Below, one piece after another: positions 8,310 through 17,220 of a stretch of 64,000 nucleotides of DNA. The stretch is taken from positions 1,178,001 through 1,242,000 of the forward strand of contig NZ_JAAIKC010000001.1 of NCBI RefSeq assembly GCF_010820665.1. Reading direction: 5' to 3'. Position numbers and translations under genes: made by a program. A model generated the notes under the pieces. It ran no database searches. It had not been told where the DNA came from and saw only the letters and a list, made by a program, of their open reading frames with translations. This stretch comes from Paenibacillus sp. SYP-B3998. Its GTDB lineage: Bacteria; Bacillota; Bacilli; Paenibacillales; NBRC-103111. How positions within the stretch are numbered: position 1 is the stretch's first letter; each line of letters starts with the position of its first letter.

Positions 8310-9187
8310 AAAAAATACGTAAAGCTATTATTCCCGCTGCCGGCTTGGGTACAAGATTTCTGCCAGCAACGAAAGCACAGCCTAAAGAGATGCTTCCCAT
8401 TGTCGATAAGCCTGCGATTCAATATATCGTGGAAGAAGCGATTGAATCTGGTATTGAAGATATCATAATTGTAACAGGCCGCAACAAACGCGCCATTGAG
8501 GATCATTTTGATAAATCGGTAGAGCTTGAAATGATGCTGGAAGAAAAAGGAAGTCTGCAATTGCTCGAAATTGTGCAAGCTGTCTCCAATTTGGCGGATG
8601 TTCACTATATTCGCCAAAAGCAGCCTCTTGGTCTTGGCCACGCGATATTGTGCGCACGTAAATTTATCGGGGATGAGCCATTCGCCGTTCTTTTGGGTGA
8701 TGATATCTTACAATCATCTCCGCCAGGACTCAAGCAGATGATAGACGTTTATGATAAGACCCAATCCTCTGTCATTGCTGTACAAGAAGTCCCATGGGAA
8801 GATGTTAGTAAATACGGTATCGTTTCCCCAATAGAGAGCTTCGAAGGCTATAAACTGATCGGAGATCTCGTGGAAAAACCAGATCGTGATCAAGCGCCGT
8901 CTAACTTAGCGGTAATTGGAAGGTATATTATCACACCGGAGATTTTTCAAATCCTTGAGAGTCAAGAGCCCGGTAGAGGCGGCGAAATTCAATTAACGGA
9001 TGCGCTGCGCGTACTGAATATGCAGCAGGAAATGGTTGCCTACCTGATGCAGGCTAAACGTTATGATGTGGGTGATAAATTGGGCTACATTGAAGCCACG
9101 ATTGAATTAGCGCTTCAACGTCCAGATTTGCAGGACCAAGTAAAAGCATATCTATTATCTTTGATTCGCCAGCTGGAATTGAAATAG
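8306..9187 (+). CDS. galU: UTP-glucose-1-phosphate uridylyltransferase
   Basis: A 293-residue GalU that makes UDP-glucose from glucose-1-phosphate and UTP for cell wall polymers, glycolipid anchors and exopolysaccharide. The nucleotide-binding signature GLGTRFLPATKAQPKEM is at the N-terminus, with VEKPD and GRGGEIQLTDAL further on, all typical of the family, and the length is standard. AAGGAG lies 8 nt before the ATG. It is translationally coupled to the PHP gene upstream. Immediately downstream are remnants of a UDP-glucose dehydrogenase gene, the enzyme that would use its product. Confidence 0.95.
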   Translation: MKKIRKAIIPAAGLGTRFLPATKAQPKEMLPIVDKPAIQYIVEEAIESGIEDIIIVTGRNKRAIEDHFDKSVELEMMLEEKGSLQLLEIVQAVSNLADVHYIRQKQPLGLGHAILCARKFIGDEPFAVLLGDDILQSSPPGLKQMIDVYDKTQSSVIAVQEVPWEDVSKYGIVSPIESFEGYKLIGDLVEKPDRDQAPSNLAVIGRYIITPEIFQILESQEPGRGGEIQLTDALRVLNMQQEMVAYLMQAKRYDVGDKLGYIEATIELALQRPDLQDQVKAYLLSLIRQLELK

Positions 9188-9211
9188 AGAAGCACGAGTG
9201 AACTTGGGAGG

Positions 9212-9410
9212 TTGGACAGGCTGGTCGAACGTGTTACGGTAATTGGAGCTGGTTAGGTAGGATTGGTTTCGGGTACTTGTTTCGCGGAGATGGGGAGCAG
9301 AACTGCTAATGACCGACCGTGAGACTGCGGAGCTAATTAAATATGACGCCCCAGCGCTCCATATCATTGCGGCGTTGCAGCTATGCCATGGAGTTGGTGA
9401 TTTAACTTAA
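9212..9410 (+). pseudogene. decayed UDP-glucose 6-dehydrogenase gene (internally deleted)
   Basis: Frame from 9212 reads RVTVIGAG-stop-VGLVSGTCFAEMG: the NAD-binding N-terminus of UDP-glucose dehydrogenase, with the conserved tyrosine codon replaced by TAG at 9254-9256. Near 9297 the reading frame shifts and continues as LMTDRETAELIKY, the start of the family's central helix, which in intact enzymes lies roughly 190 residues further on. It then continues in degraded form (ALHIIAALQLCHGVGDLT) to TAA at 9408. The gene therefore carries a nonsense mutation, a large internal deletion and 3' loss. The position right after galU fits an ancestral galU-ugd pair for UDP-glucuronate synthesis. Confidence 0.82.
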
Positions 9411-9424
9411 TCAGATATTCAAAA

Positions 9425-9468
9425 AGCCAGAACAGCAGGGGTATGACCACTGTTCTGGCTTTTTTTTT
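9425..9468. terminator. bidirectional intrinsic terminator between galU and rqcH
   Basis: Perfect 11-bp stem AGCCAGAACAG / CTGTTCTGGCT with a 14-nt loop, flanked by A5 on the left and T8 on the right, so it can serve both convergent transcripts. The T-run overlaps the rqcH stop codon. Confidence 0.9.
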
Positions 9469-11218
9469 ACTTTATAGTGACCTTCATCTGTTTGATTTTA
9501 TTTTCGTCCGGCGTGACGTATATTGTTTTCTGATTGACATAAATAACGAAGCCGGGCTTAGCCCCACTTGGCTTATGCACATGTTTAATGGCGGTATAGT
9601 CGACAGGGACTTGGCTGGAGTGCTTGGCTTGACTGAAATAAGCGGCTAATTCAGCTGCTTCCAAGAGTGTTTCGTCAGAAAATTTGTCGCTGCGAATGAC
9701 GACGTGAGAACCGGGAATATCTTTGGTATGGAGCCATGTATCGCTAGAGCTAGATAACCGATTTGTCAAATACTCGTTTTGTGTATTGTTCTTCCCGACG
9801 TAAATCGGGACGCCATCACTAGATACATAGCAGGCCAATGCGGGTTTATCCTGTTTTTTCTTTTTACGCTGCTTTTTGTTGCGGTCCCTGATATAACCCT
9901 GCTCCATCAATTCATCGCGTATTTCCTCAATATCTTGCAAAGAAGCGACACTAAGCTGCTGTAAGAGCGAGCTTAAATACGTGACTTCTCGATGGGTTTG
10001 CTCAATTTGCTCCTCTACGATAGCCGTGCTGTTTTTCATTTTTGTATACTTTTTAAAATAGCGTTGCGCATTTTCTGATGGGGTGAGCAGCGGATCCAAA
10101 GCAATATGAATCGTCGCTTGTTCCTCATCGTAATAATTGACGGCTTCTAGCTCTTTATCGCCTTTTTTGATGGTGTGAAGGGAGGCCGTTAATAGTTCGC
10201 CGAGAATTCGATGCTTATCAGCATCTTTGGATTCGTCTACGGTCTCTTGTAATTTCTCTAGTTTTTTCACATTTTTATTTTTCTCATTTTGCAAAAAGCG
10301 AAGAAGATCCGCGACGCGCTGCTTCACCGTATCTCTTTCCGCTTTATCTCCATAAAAGTGTTCCAGACAAGCGCTGGCTGATGGATACGAGATGGAAGTT
10401 CCTTTGATATGGGTTAGCGGCGTCATGGCAAAGCTGAGTTTGCCACTCTCTGTGTGTTCGACAATTACAGGTTCATACTGATGTTGGCGTGTTGCTTGCA
10501 TCACTTCAGCAAATGCTTGCCAAAGCGCTGATAGAGGAGCTACACCATCTTGATGGTCTGCTTTTAAGCGGGCGCGATATACGATTTCTTTGGCGATCAA
10601 AGGACTTAATCCGCTGAAAGCGGCAACGATCCGTTGTTCTGGCTCTGTCACGGCTTGCTCTTCATCAAAAAAATTCTGAAATTCGGCCGCGTCGACTTCC
10701 AATGGATTTAATTTTGCCTGCTCAGGCGGCGCGACATATTTGCTGCCTGGCATGACAATTCGGTAAGAACTGATAGACGGCGTGACATGATGAATACCGT
10801 CTATTATCGTTTTAGTGAGAGGGTCTATTAGAATAATATTGCTGTGTCTTCCCATGATTTCCACCATGATGAGCTTGGTACTCATATCTCCCAGCTCATT
10901 GCGATGACGCACCTGCATGCGAATCATGCGTTCCATGCCAATTTGCTCGATGGTTTCTATAATCCCACCCTCAAAATGTTTGCGCAGCAGCATACAGAAC
11001 ATGGGTGCATCCACAGGATTCATAAATGTTTGGTCTGTGGGATGGATCCTCGGGTAGGTAGGGTTTGCTGAAAGTAATAGCTTGATATTTTGACCTTGCG
11101 CTCTTATTTGCAGGACAACATCATTATTTGTGGGTTGATGAATCTTATTGATTCGGCCCCCTATACATGTTTGCAGTTCGTGAACAATCGCGTGAAGGAC
11201 AAGTCCGTCTAAAGCCAT
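9467..11218 (-). CDS. rqcH: Rqc2/RqcH ribosome quality control factor (NFACT protein)
   Basis: A 583-residue NFACT-family protein, formerly called fibronectin-binding protein (YloA in Bacillus). RqcH binds obstructed 50S subunits carrying peptidyl-tRNA and directs addition of C-terminal alanine tails that mark the nascent chain for degradation. NFACT-N is at the start (MALDGLVLHAIVHELQ, APMFCMLLRKHFEGG near 65), followed by a central helix-hairpin-helix and coiled-coil region rich in Lys/Glu (about residues 290-440) and a C-terminal NFACT-R domain (DTWLHTKDIPGSHVVIR near 500). The length is as usual. It is divergent from the calcium pump gene, the same local order as yloA-yloB in Bacillus. 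Confidence 0.92.
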   Translation of the reverse strand: MALDGLVLHAIVHELQTCIGGRINKIHQPTNNDVVLQIRAQGQNIKLLLSANPTYPRIHPTDQTFMNPVDAPMFCMLLRKHFEGGIIETIEQIGMERMIRMQVRHRNELGDMSTKLIMVEIMGRHSNIILIDPLTKTIIDGIHHVTPSISSYRIVMPGSKYVAPPEQAKLNPLEVDAAEFQNFFDEEQAVTEPEQRIVAAFSGLSPLIAKEIVYRARLKADHQDGVAPLSALWQAFAEVMQATRQHQYEPVIVEHTESGKLSFAMTPLTHIKGTSISYPSASACLEHFYGDKAERDTVKQRVADLLRFLQNEKNKNVKKLEKLQETVDESKDADKHRILGELLTASLHTIKKGDKELEAVNYYDEEQATIHIALDPLLTPSENAQRYFKKYTKMKNSTAIVEEQIEQTHREVTYLSSLLQQLSVASLQDIEEIRDELMEQGYIRDRNKKQRKKKKQDKPALACYVSSDGVPIYVGKNNTQNEYLTNRLSSSSDTWLHTKDIPGSHVVIRSDKFSDETLLEAAELAAYFSQAKHSSQVPVDYTAIKHVHKPSGAKPGFVIYVNQKTIYVTPDENKIKQMKVTIK

Positions 11219-11402
11219 GATGCATACAACTCCATTCTAGGTTCAAAAGCTTGCTAACCTCTATCATGCCATACTTTTAGCAAAAACTTAAGCGCATTTC
11301 CGGCAGAAAGATGTTTTCAGGGATATTTTCCTGCTTGTCTGAATACAAATACGTATGAGTGATAGGGCAAGATCAAGTGGGAATTGGGAGGGAGAAGGGC
11401 GG

Positions 11403-14198
11403 ATGAGTCAGAATAAGTGGTACCAGATGACGTCGGAGGATGTTTTGCAATCTCAGCAGGTGAGCATGCAGCAAGGGTTGCCCTGGGAAGAAGCTTTAAA
11501 GCGTCAGGCTGAGGTTGGCCGAAACGAGCTTTCAGAAGGGCAGCGCGTCTCTCCGATTACGCTGTTGCTAAATCAATTCAAAGATTTTATGGTTTTGGTC
11601 TTACTGGGGGCGACCTTAATATCCGGGTTGCTTGGGGAATATTTGGACGCAATCACAATCATCATCATTATTTTGATGAATGGCATTCTTGGCTTCGTGC
11701 AGGAATTTCGAGCAGAGCGTTCTCTACGTGCACTTAAAGAGCTGTCGGCCCCTAATGCGAATGTATGGAGGGATAGCGCAGTTCATCAAATACCGGCTCG
11801 TGATTTAGTTCCAGGCGATATCGTTTTGCTTGAAAGTGGAGATCGGGTTCCGGCAGACGTTCGTTTTCTGGAAACAAACGGCTTGTATATTGAGGAGTCG
11901 GCCCTTACGGGTGAATCGGTACCTGTTAGTAAGATGATCGCTGCTTTATCTGATGTTGAAATCCCTCTAGGGGATCAACGCAACCTAGGTTTTATGGGGA
12001 CGATGGTAGGCAGAGGAACCGCTAAAGCGGTAGTCGTTCGAACGGGCATGCAAACGGAGATGGGCAAAATCGCAGATTTGATTCAGAACACGGAATCAAT
12101 GGAAACCCCTTTGCAGCATCGCTTAGAGCAGCTTGGCAAAATTTTAATTATTGTAGCTATCGCATTGACAATTCTGGTTGTCGTTGCAGGCATCATGCAT
12201 GGACAACCACCATATGCCATGTTCCTGGCTGGCGTGAGTTTAGCCGTAGCCGCTATTCCTGAAGGGCTGCCAGCGATTGTCACAATCGCTCTTGCTCTCG
12301 GTGTGCAGCGTATGATTAAACGCAAAGCGATCGTTCGTAAACTTCCCTCCGTGGAAACACTCGGCTGTGCTTCCGTCATTTGCTCGGATAAAACAGGAAC
12401 GCTAACGCAAAACAAAATGACCGTTACCCATTTATGGGTAGGTGGTGAAGTCATGGAAGTAACCGGAGATGGCTATGCACCGATTGGTGACATTCAGATT
12501 CGCGGTCAAAACGCAGATCCAAGGAAAAATCCAATGCTTACTAAGCTGCTGCAAGTATCTGCACTGTGTAACAATGCCACTTTGCATGAAGAAAAGCAGG
12601 AGCAGAAGCGAAGGAAGGGCAAGGATGCTAAGGAAGATGGTTTTGATGTCGTATGGAACATTAAAGGCGACCCGACCGAAGGAGCTTTAGTTGTACTAAG
12701 TGCCAAAAGTGGCGTCACCCAGCAATCACTCAGCGAGCAGTTTAGTCGTATTGCGGAATTTCCTTTCGATTCTGAACGCAAGCGGATGTCTGTGCTAGTG
12801 TCTTATCAGGGAGGCCGCATGGCCTGTACGAAAGGAGCCCCTGACGTATTGCTGCAGCATTGCAGCTATATCCTTTGGGAGGGTAAAGTGATTCCTTTCA
12901 CGTCAACTCTCAAGCAAAAAGTACTTTCAGCGAACGAAGGAATGGCAAAATCCGCCTTGCGTGTCCTTGGACTCGCCTATAGGGAGCTCAAAAGCAGCGA
13001 CCGTTTTGAAGAATATGAAGATGTGGAGAATAGTCTTGTTTTCGTCGGTTTAACAGGCATGATCGATCCTCCGCGTAAAGAAGTGCGCGAAGCGATATCT
13101 AAATGTCGCAAAGCGGGAATCAAAACGGTGATGATTACTGGTGATCATCAAACAACGGCTGAAGCGATCGCCAAGCAGCTCGGTATGATTCCTACTAACG
13201 GAACAAGCATGAGCGGCCAACAAATTGGACAATTATCGGATGAGGAACTTGAAGTCAGGGTGGAGGATATATATGTCTATGCCAGAGTTTCGCCTGAACA
13301 TAAGCTTCGTATTGTAAAGGCACTCCAGCGTAGGGGTCATGTTGTGGCAATGACAGGGGACGGTGTGAACGACGCGCCAGCCATCAAAGCAGCCGATATC
13401 GGCATCGCGATGGGGATCACGGGGACGGATGTTTCGAAGGAAGCTTCCTCTTTGATCCTGAGTGACGACAACTTCTCAACCATCGTGGCTGCAATCGAAG
13501 AGGGCCGCAGCATTTACGAAAATATTCGTAAATTCATTCGCTATTTGCTTGCTTCTAACGTTGGTGAAATCATGACGATGTTTATTGCGATGATGGCCGG
13601 ACTTCCCTTGCCATTAGTGCCGATCCAAATTCTATGGGTTAACCTTGTAACGGATGGTCTTCCAGCGATGGCGCTTGGTGTTGATCAAGCGGAAAAAGAT
13701 TTGATGCAGCAAAAGCCACGCACAGCCAAGGAAAGCATATTTGCAAGACGGTTGGGTTGGAAAATTATTTCACGCGGCATTTTGATCGGAGTTTGTACGC
13801 TCGGAGCATTCTGGCTTGTGCTTAGGGGGAATCCCGAGGACGCGCAGACACTGCTTAAAGCGCAAAGTGTCGCCTTCGCTACACTTGTTATGGCACAACT
13901 CATTCATGTTTTCGATTGCCGAAGTTCGCGTTCTATTTTCCATCGCAATCCGCTGCAAAATAAATATTTGGTGCTCGCAGTACTGTCTTCACTCATTTTG
14001 ATGCTGGCTGTTATGTATGTGGAGCAATTGCAGCCAATTTTCAAAACCGTTCCGCTTGGTTGGAAGGATTGGATTCTTGTCTTAGCTGCTGCTGGTATAC
14101 CTACTTTCTTTATGGGGCTTGGAAGTGTGTTTTCGCCGAAGAAAAACAAACGCTCGGGGTCTTCAATTTCTTACAATTCTAAGCCAAGTTTCAGATAG
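11403..14198 (+). CDS. calcium-transporting P-type ATPase (P2A)
   Basis: A 931-residue P2A-type ATPase like Bacillus YloB, predicted to export calcium using ATP. The TGES actuator motif (LTGESVPVSK), the PEGLP calcium-site motif in M4, the phosphorylation motif CSDKTGTLTQNKM (near residue 326), the hinge TGDGVNDAPAIKAADIG and the long C-terminal transmembrane block are all present. ATG 11403 is chosen because of the GGGAGGGAGAAGGGCGG run just before it; an ATG at 11355 has no ribosome site. A terminator follows. In Bacillus this pump protects spores from calcium-related resistance loss; a role in sporulation here is inference. Confidence 0.93.
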   Translation: MSQNKWYQMTSEDVLQSQQVSMQQGLPWEEALKRQAEVGRNELSEGQRVSPITLLLNQFKDFMVLVLLGATLISGLLGEYLDAITIIIIILMNGILGFVQEFRAERSLRALKELSAPNANVWRDSAVHQIPARDLVPGDIVLLESGDRVPADVRFLETNGLYIEESALTGESVPVSKMIAALSDVEIPLGDQRNLGFMGTMVGRGTAKAVVVRTGMQTEMGKIADLIQNTESMETPLQHRLEQLGKILIIVAIALTILVVVAGIMHGQPPYAMFLAGVSLAVAAIPEGLPAIVTIALALGVQRMIKRKAIVRKLPSVETLGCASVICSDKTGTLTQNKMTVTHLWVGGEVMEVTGDGYAPIGDIQIRGQNADPRKNPMLTKLLQVSALCNNATLHEEKQEQKRRKGKDAKEDGFDVVWNIKGDPTEGALVVLSAKSGVTQQSLSEQFSRIAEFPFDSERKRMSVLVSYQGGRMACTKGAPDVLLQHCSYILWEGKVIPFTSTLKQKVLSANEGMAKSALRVLGLAYRELKSSDRFEEYEDVENSLVFVGLTGMIDPPRKEVREAISKCRKAGIKTVMITGDHQTTAEAIAKQLGMIPTNGTSMSGQQIGQLSDEELEVRVEDIYVYARVSPEHKLRIVKALQRRGHVVAMTGDGVNDAPAIKAADIGIAMGITGTDVSKEASSLILSDDNFSTIVAAIEEGRSIYENIRKFIRYLLASNVGEIMTMFIAMMAGLPLPLVPIQILWVNLVTDGLPAMALGVDQAEKDLMQQKPRTAKESIFARRLGWKIISRGILIGVCTLGAFWLVLRGNPEDAQTLLKAQSVAFATLVMAQLIHVFDCRSSRSIFHRNPLQNKYLVLAVLSSLILMLAVMYVEQLQPIFKTVPLGWKDWILVLAAAGIPTFFMGLGSVFSPKKNKRSGSSISYNSKPSFR

Positions 14199-14244
14199 TC
14201 GGTTTCCCCGCACGGGGAAGGTTCTAATCGATCCTAAGCGGAAA

Positions 14245-14265
14245 GTCGCCCTCGGGCGGCTTTTT
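14245..14265 (+). terminator. intrinsic terminator after the calcium ATPase gene
   Basis: Stem GTCGCC / GGCGGC (one T-G pair) with a CTCG loop and T5 tail. Confidence 0.7.
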
Positions 14266-14392
14266 GCGGTAATTGGGAGAGGATTATCAGGAATGTGATT
14301 GCTGTAATAACCATTTAATTGGATGCACTATGCATTTTTGCACTTTTACGCTATGATTATGGCTAAAATACTTACTAGGGGTGCTTGTTACA

Positions 14393-15223
14393 ATGGAATT
14401 TACAAAAATGCACGGTCTAGGTAATGACTTTATTGTAATTTATGGAGAAAAAGAACTTCCTGCTAATGCTGATCAGCTTGCGATCGAGCTTTGCAATCGC
14501 TTCTTTGGCATTGGAGCCGATGGCTTGGTATATATTCTTCCTTCTGACAATGCCGATTTCAACATGCGAATTATTAATTCAGATGGCTCTGAGGCCGAGC
14601 AGTGTGGGAATGCGATCCGCTGCGTATCCAAATATGTGTACGATCAAGGTTTGATTGATAAAGAAGAGATTACGGTCGAGACGCTAGGTGCAGGAGTGCA
14701 AAAAGTGCAGCTGGACGTTGAAAACGGCAAAGTGGTCAAGGTCCGAGTAGATATGGGGCAGCCGATCCTGAACGGACTTGCAGTGCCTACGATCGTTGAT
14801 CAACCGCAGGTTATTAACTATCCAATTGAAGTAGATGGGCAAGAGTTCTATTTCACGGCTGTGTCTATGGGGAATCCACACTGTGTTATTTATGTAAAGG
14901 ATGCTGTAAATTTCGATCTCGCTACGTGGGGACCTAAGCTGGAAGCGCACCCGATGTTCCCAAGTAAAATTAACGTAGAATTCGTAACGGTGACAAATCG
15001 TCAACACACAGATATGCGTGTATGGGAAAGAGGAGCGGGACCGACACTGGCTTGTGGAACGGGCGCTTGTGCAACGCTTGTTGCTTCTGTCTTGAATGGT
15101 TTAACGGACCGCCAAGCAACGGTTTCTCTAAAAGGGGGGGACCTCTTCATCGAATGGGATGAAGCGGATAATCATGTATATATGACAGGACCTGCGGAAG
15201 AAGTATTTAAAGGAACACGTTAA
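14393..15223 (+). CDS. dapF: diaminopimelate epimerase
   Basis: A 276-residue DapF that converts LL- to meso-diaminopimelate for lysine and peptidoglycan synthesis. It opens with MEFTKMHGLGNDF, the family start, which fixes ATG 14393 rather than the GTG four codons earlier. The two catalytic cysteines lie in QCGNAIRC (near residue 73) and LACGTGAC (near 222), so the enzyme should be active. It stands between the calcium pump and yitJ, whereas in Bacillus yloB is followed directly by yloC; dapF and yitJ are therefore an insertion relative to that order. Confidence 0.95.
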   Translation: MEFTKMHGLGNDFIVIYGEKELPANADQLAIELCNRFFGIGADGLVYILPSDNADFNMRIINSDGSEAEQCGNAIRCVSKYVYDQGLIDKEEITVETLGAGVQKVQLDVENGKVVKVRVDMGQPILNGLAVPTIVDQPQVINYPIEVDGQEFYFTAVSMGNPHCVIYVKDAVNFDLATWGPKLEAHPMFPSKINVEFVTVTNRQHTDMRVWERGAGPTLACGTGACATLVASVLNGLTDRQATVSLKGGDLFIEWDEADNHVYMTGPAEEVFKGTR

Positions 15224-15310
15224 GTATCAAAATAATTGATAAACGTTCTCCTTAATATTCCACTGGTTTTGTGATACAGTAGAACTACATTTTTGGTAGG
15301 TGGGGAATTT

Positions 15311-17191
15311 ATGATGAAAACGGATCTTCGCACGGCGCTTCAGCGAGATATTTTGACCGGTGACGGCGCTATGGGGACTTATTTATATCAGATGGGATTT
15401 CCTGTCGGCATTTCTTATGAAGAATTGAATTTGCTCCGCCCTGAAACCGTGGAGGGCGTACACCGGCGCTACTTTGAGGCAGGCGCGCGTCTTATTGAAA
15501 CGAATACGTTCTCTGCCAATCGCGAGAAGCTTTCTAAATATGGGCTGGAAAGCGATGTCGAGGCGATTAACCGTGCAGGCGTGGAGCTAGCTCGGAAAGC
15601 TGTGGGCAGCGATGCTTATGTCGTTGGCGCAATTGGCTCTATTCGTGCGGGGAAACGTAAAAATGTGCGCACAGCAGACGTGGAGCAATCGCTGCAAGAG
15701 CAGATTGGCGTGCTTCTTGATTCTCCTGTGGACGGGCTGCTTCTCGAGACGTTTTACGATCTGGAGGAGCTACAGCTTGCTCTTCGAATCATCAGGAGCA
15801 TGAGTCAACTGCCGGTTATTTGCCAATTCGCTAATGAAGGAACAGGCAGTACGCAAGATGGCGTACCGCTGCAGGAAGCGTTCGAGCGTCTGCGTGATGG
15901 AGGCGCTGATGTGATTGGCTTTAACTGTCGCGTTGGCCCTAATGGGATTCTCCGCTCTATGGAGAAGCTTTCGCCGCTCGTCGGTGTTCCGTTTTCCGCA
16001 TTTCCAAATGCGGGATTACCCGACTATGTCGACGGTCACTATACGTATGCGGCGACGCCTGAGTATTTCGCCGAGAGCGCGCTGCGCTTCGCCGATCTCG
16101 GCGCGCGTATAATCGGCGGCTGCTGCGGCACGACGCCGGAGCACATCGCCGCTGTTGCAAGAGCGCTCAGCGGTTACGTCCCAGCGGCTCCAGGCGCCGC
16201 CTCCGCACACGCAGAAGCGCTGCGCGTAAGTGAGCCGACGCCCGCTAAGCCGGCTCCGTTAGCCGCTAAGCCATCGCTGCTGGATATCGTGAAGCAGCGC
16301 AAAACCGTCATTGTCGAGCTGGATCCCCCGCGAGATCTCGACATCGATAAATTCATGCAGGGATCCAAGGCCCTGCAGGACGCGCGTGTCGACGCCATTA
16401 CGATGGCCGACAACTCTCTAGCGGTGACGCGTATGAGCAACCTTGCACTCGGCTATCTGGTGCAGGATAAGTTAGGTGCTCGCCCGTTGATTCACATCGC
16501 GTGTCGCGATCGTAACATGATTGGGACACAGTCCCATCTCATGGGTCTCCACGCGCTTGGCATTGACCATGTGCTTGCTGTGACTGGCGATCCAGCCAAG
16601 TTCGGCGATCTGCCAGGGTCTAGCTCCGTGTATGATCTTACTTCGTTTGAGATCATACGGATGATCAAGCAGCTCAACGAAGGTATCGCCTTCTCCGGCA
16701 AGCCGCTCAAGCAGAAGGCTAATTTCGTTGTTGGCGCTGCATTTAACCCAAATGTGAAACATTTGGATAAAGCCGTGCAGCGGTTGGAACGCAAAATTGA
16801 AGCGGGCGCTGATTATATCATGACGCAGCCTGTCTATGACGCTAAGCTCATTGAGCAAATCTATCACGCTACCAAACATCTAGATGTGCCTATCTTCCTT
16901 GGGATTGCTCCATTAGCTAGCGGGGGGAATGCCGAATACCTTCATAATGAAGTTCCGGGCATTCAATTGTCGGATGAAGTCAGGGGTCGTATGAATGGTC
17001 TCAAGGGGGAAGAAGGTCGTACTGTAGGCGTTGAAATCGCTAAAGAACTGCTGGATGCAGCTATGCCTTATTTCAATGGGATCTATTTGATGACACCTTT
17101 TCTTCTGTACGAGATGTGCGTAGACTTAACAAACTATGTATGGGAAAAGTCGGAACGGCATGATTTCCACTTGTACCCACTTTCAAAATGA
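15311..17191 (+). CDS. yitJ: bifunctional homocysteine S-methyltransferase / methylenetetrahydrofolate reductase
   Basis: A 626-residue two-domain enzyme of the YitJ type. The N-terminal homocysteine methyltransferase domain (GDGAMGTYLYQ at the start; zinc ligands in GGCCGTTPEH near residue 277) is joined by an Ala/Pro-rich linker (about 290-325) to a C-terminal 5,10-methylenetetrahydrofolate reductase domain (KTVIVELDPPRDLD, AVTGDPAKFGD, QPVYD). It would regenerate methionine and supply methyl-tetrahydrofolate. The linker stretch around 16060-16260 is visibly more GC-rich than its surroundings. ATG 15311 follows TAGGTGGGG; the next codon is also ATG. The 87-nt gap upstream is too short for the SAM riboswitch that usually precedes yitJ in Bacillus. 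Confidence 0.92.
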   Translation: MMKTDLRTALQRDILTGDGAMGTYLYQMGFPVGISYEELNLLRPETVEGVHRRYFEAGARLIETNTFSANREKLSKYGLESDVEAINRAGVELARKAVGSDAYVVGAIGSIRAGKRKNVRTADVEQSLQEQIGVLLDSPVDGLLLETFYDLEELQLALRIIRSMSQLPVICQFANEGTGSTQDGVPLQEAFERLRDGGADVIGFNCRVGPNGILRSMEKLSPLVGVPFSAFPNAGLPDYVDGHYTYAATPEYFAESALRFADLGARIIGGCCGTTPEHIAAVARALSGYVPAAPGAASAHAEALRVSEPTPAKPAPLAAKPSLLDIVKQRKTVIVELDPPRDLDIDKFMQGSKALQDARVDAITMADNSLAVTRMSNLALGYLVQDKLGARPLIHIACRDRNMIGTQSHLMGLHALGIDHVLAVTGDPAKFGDLPGSSSVYDLTSFEIIRMIKQLNEGIAFSGKPLKQKANFVVGAAFNPNVKHLDKAVQRLERKIEAGADYIMTQPVYDAKLIEQIYHATKHLDVPIFLGIAPLASGGNAEYLHNEVPGIQLSDEVRGRMNGLKGEEGRTVGVEIAKELLDAAMPYFNGIYLMTPFLLYEMCVDLTNYVWEKSERHDFHLYPLSK

Positions 17192-17220
17192 ATTAATATA
17201 GGGTAATGGATGTGATCAGG

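Noticed and set aside
8231..8641. 136-codon minus-strand frame across the PHP-galU junction
   Set aside because: Antisense to two clear genes; composition (Phe/Arg/His-rich) is typical of a shadow frame.
15224..15310. SAM riboswitch before yitJ
   Set aside because: The 87-nt gap is too short and lacks the expected helices and terminator.
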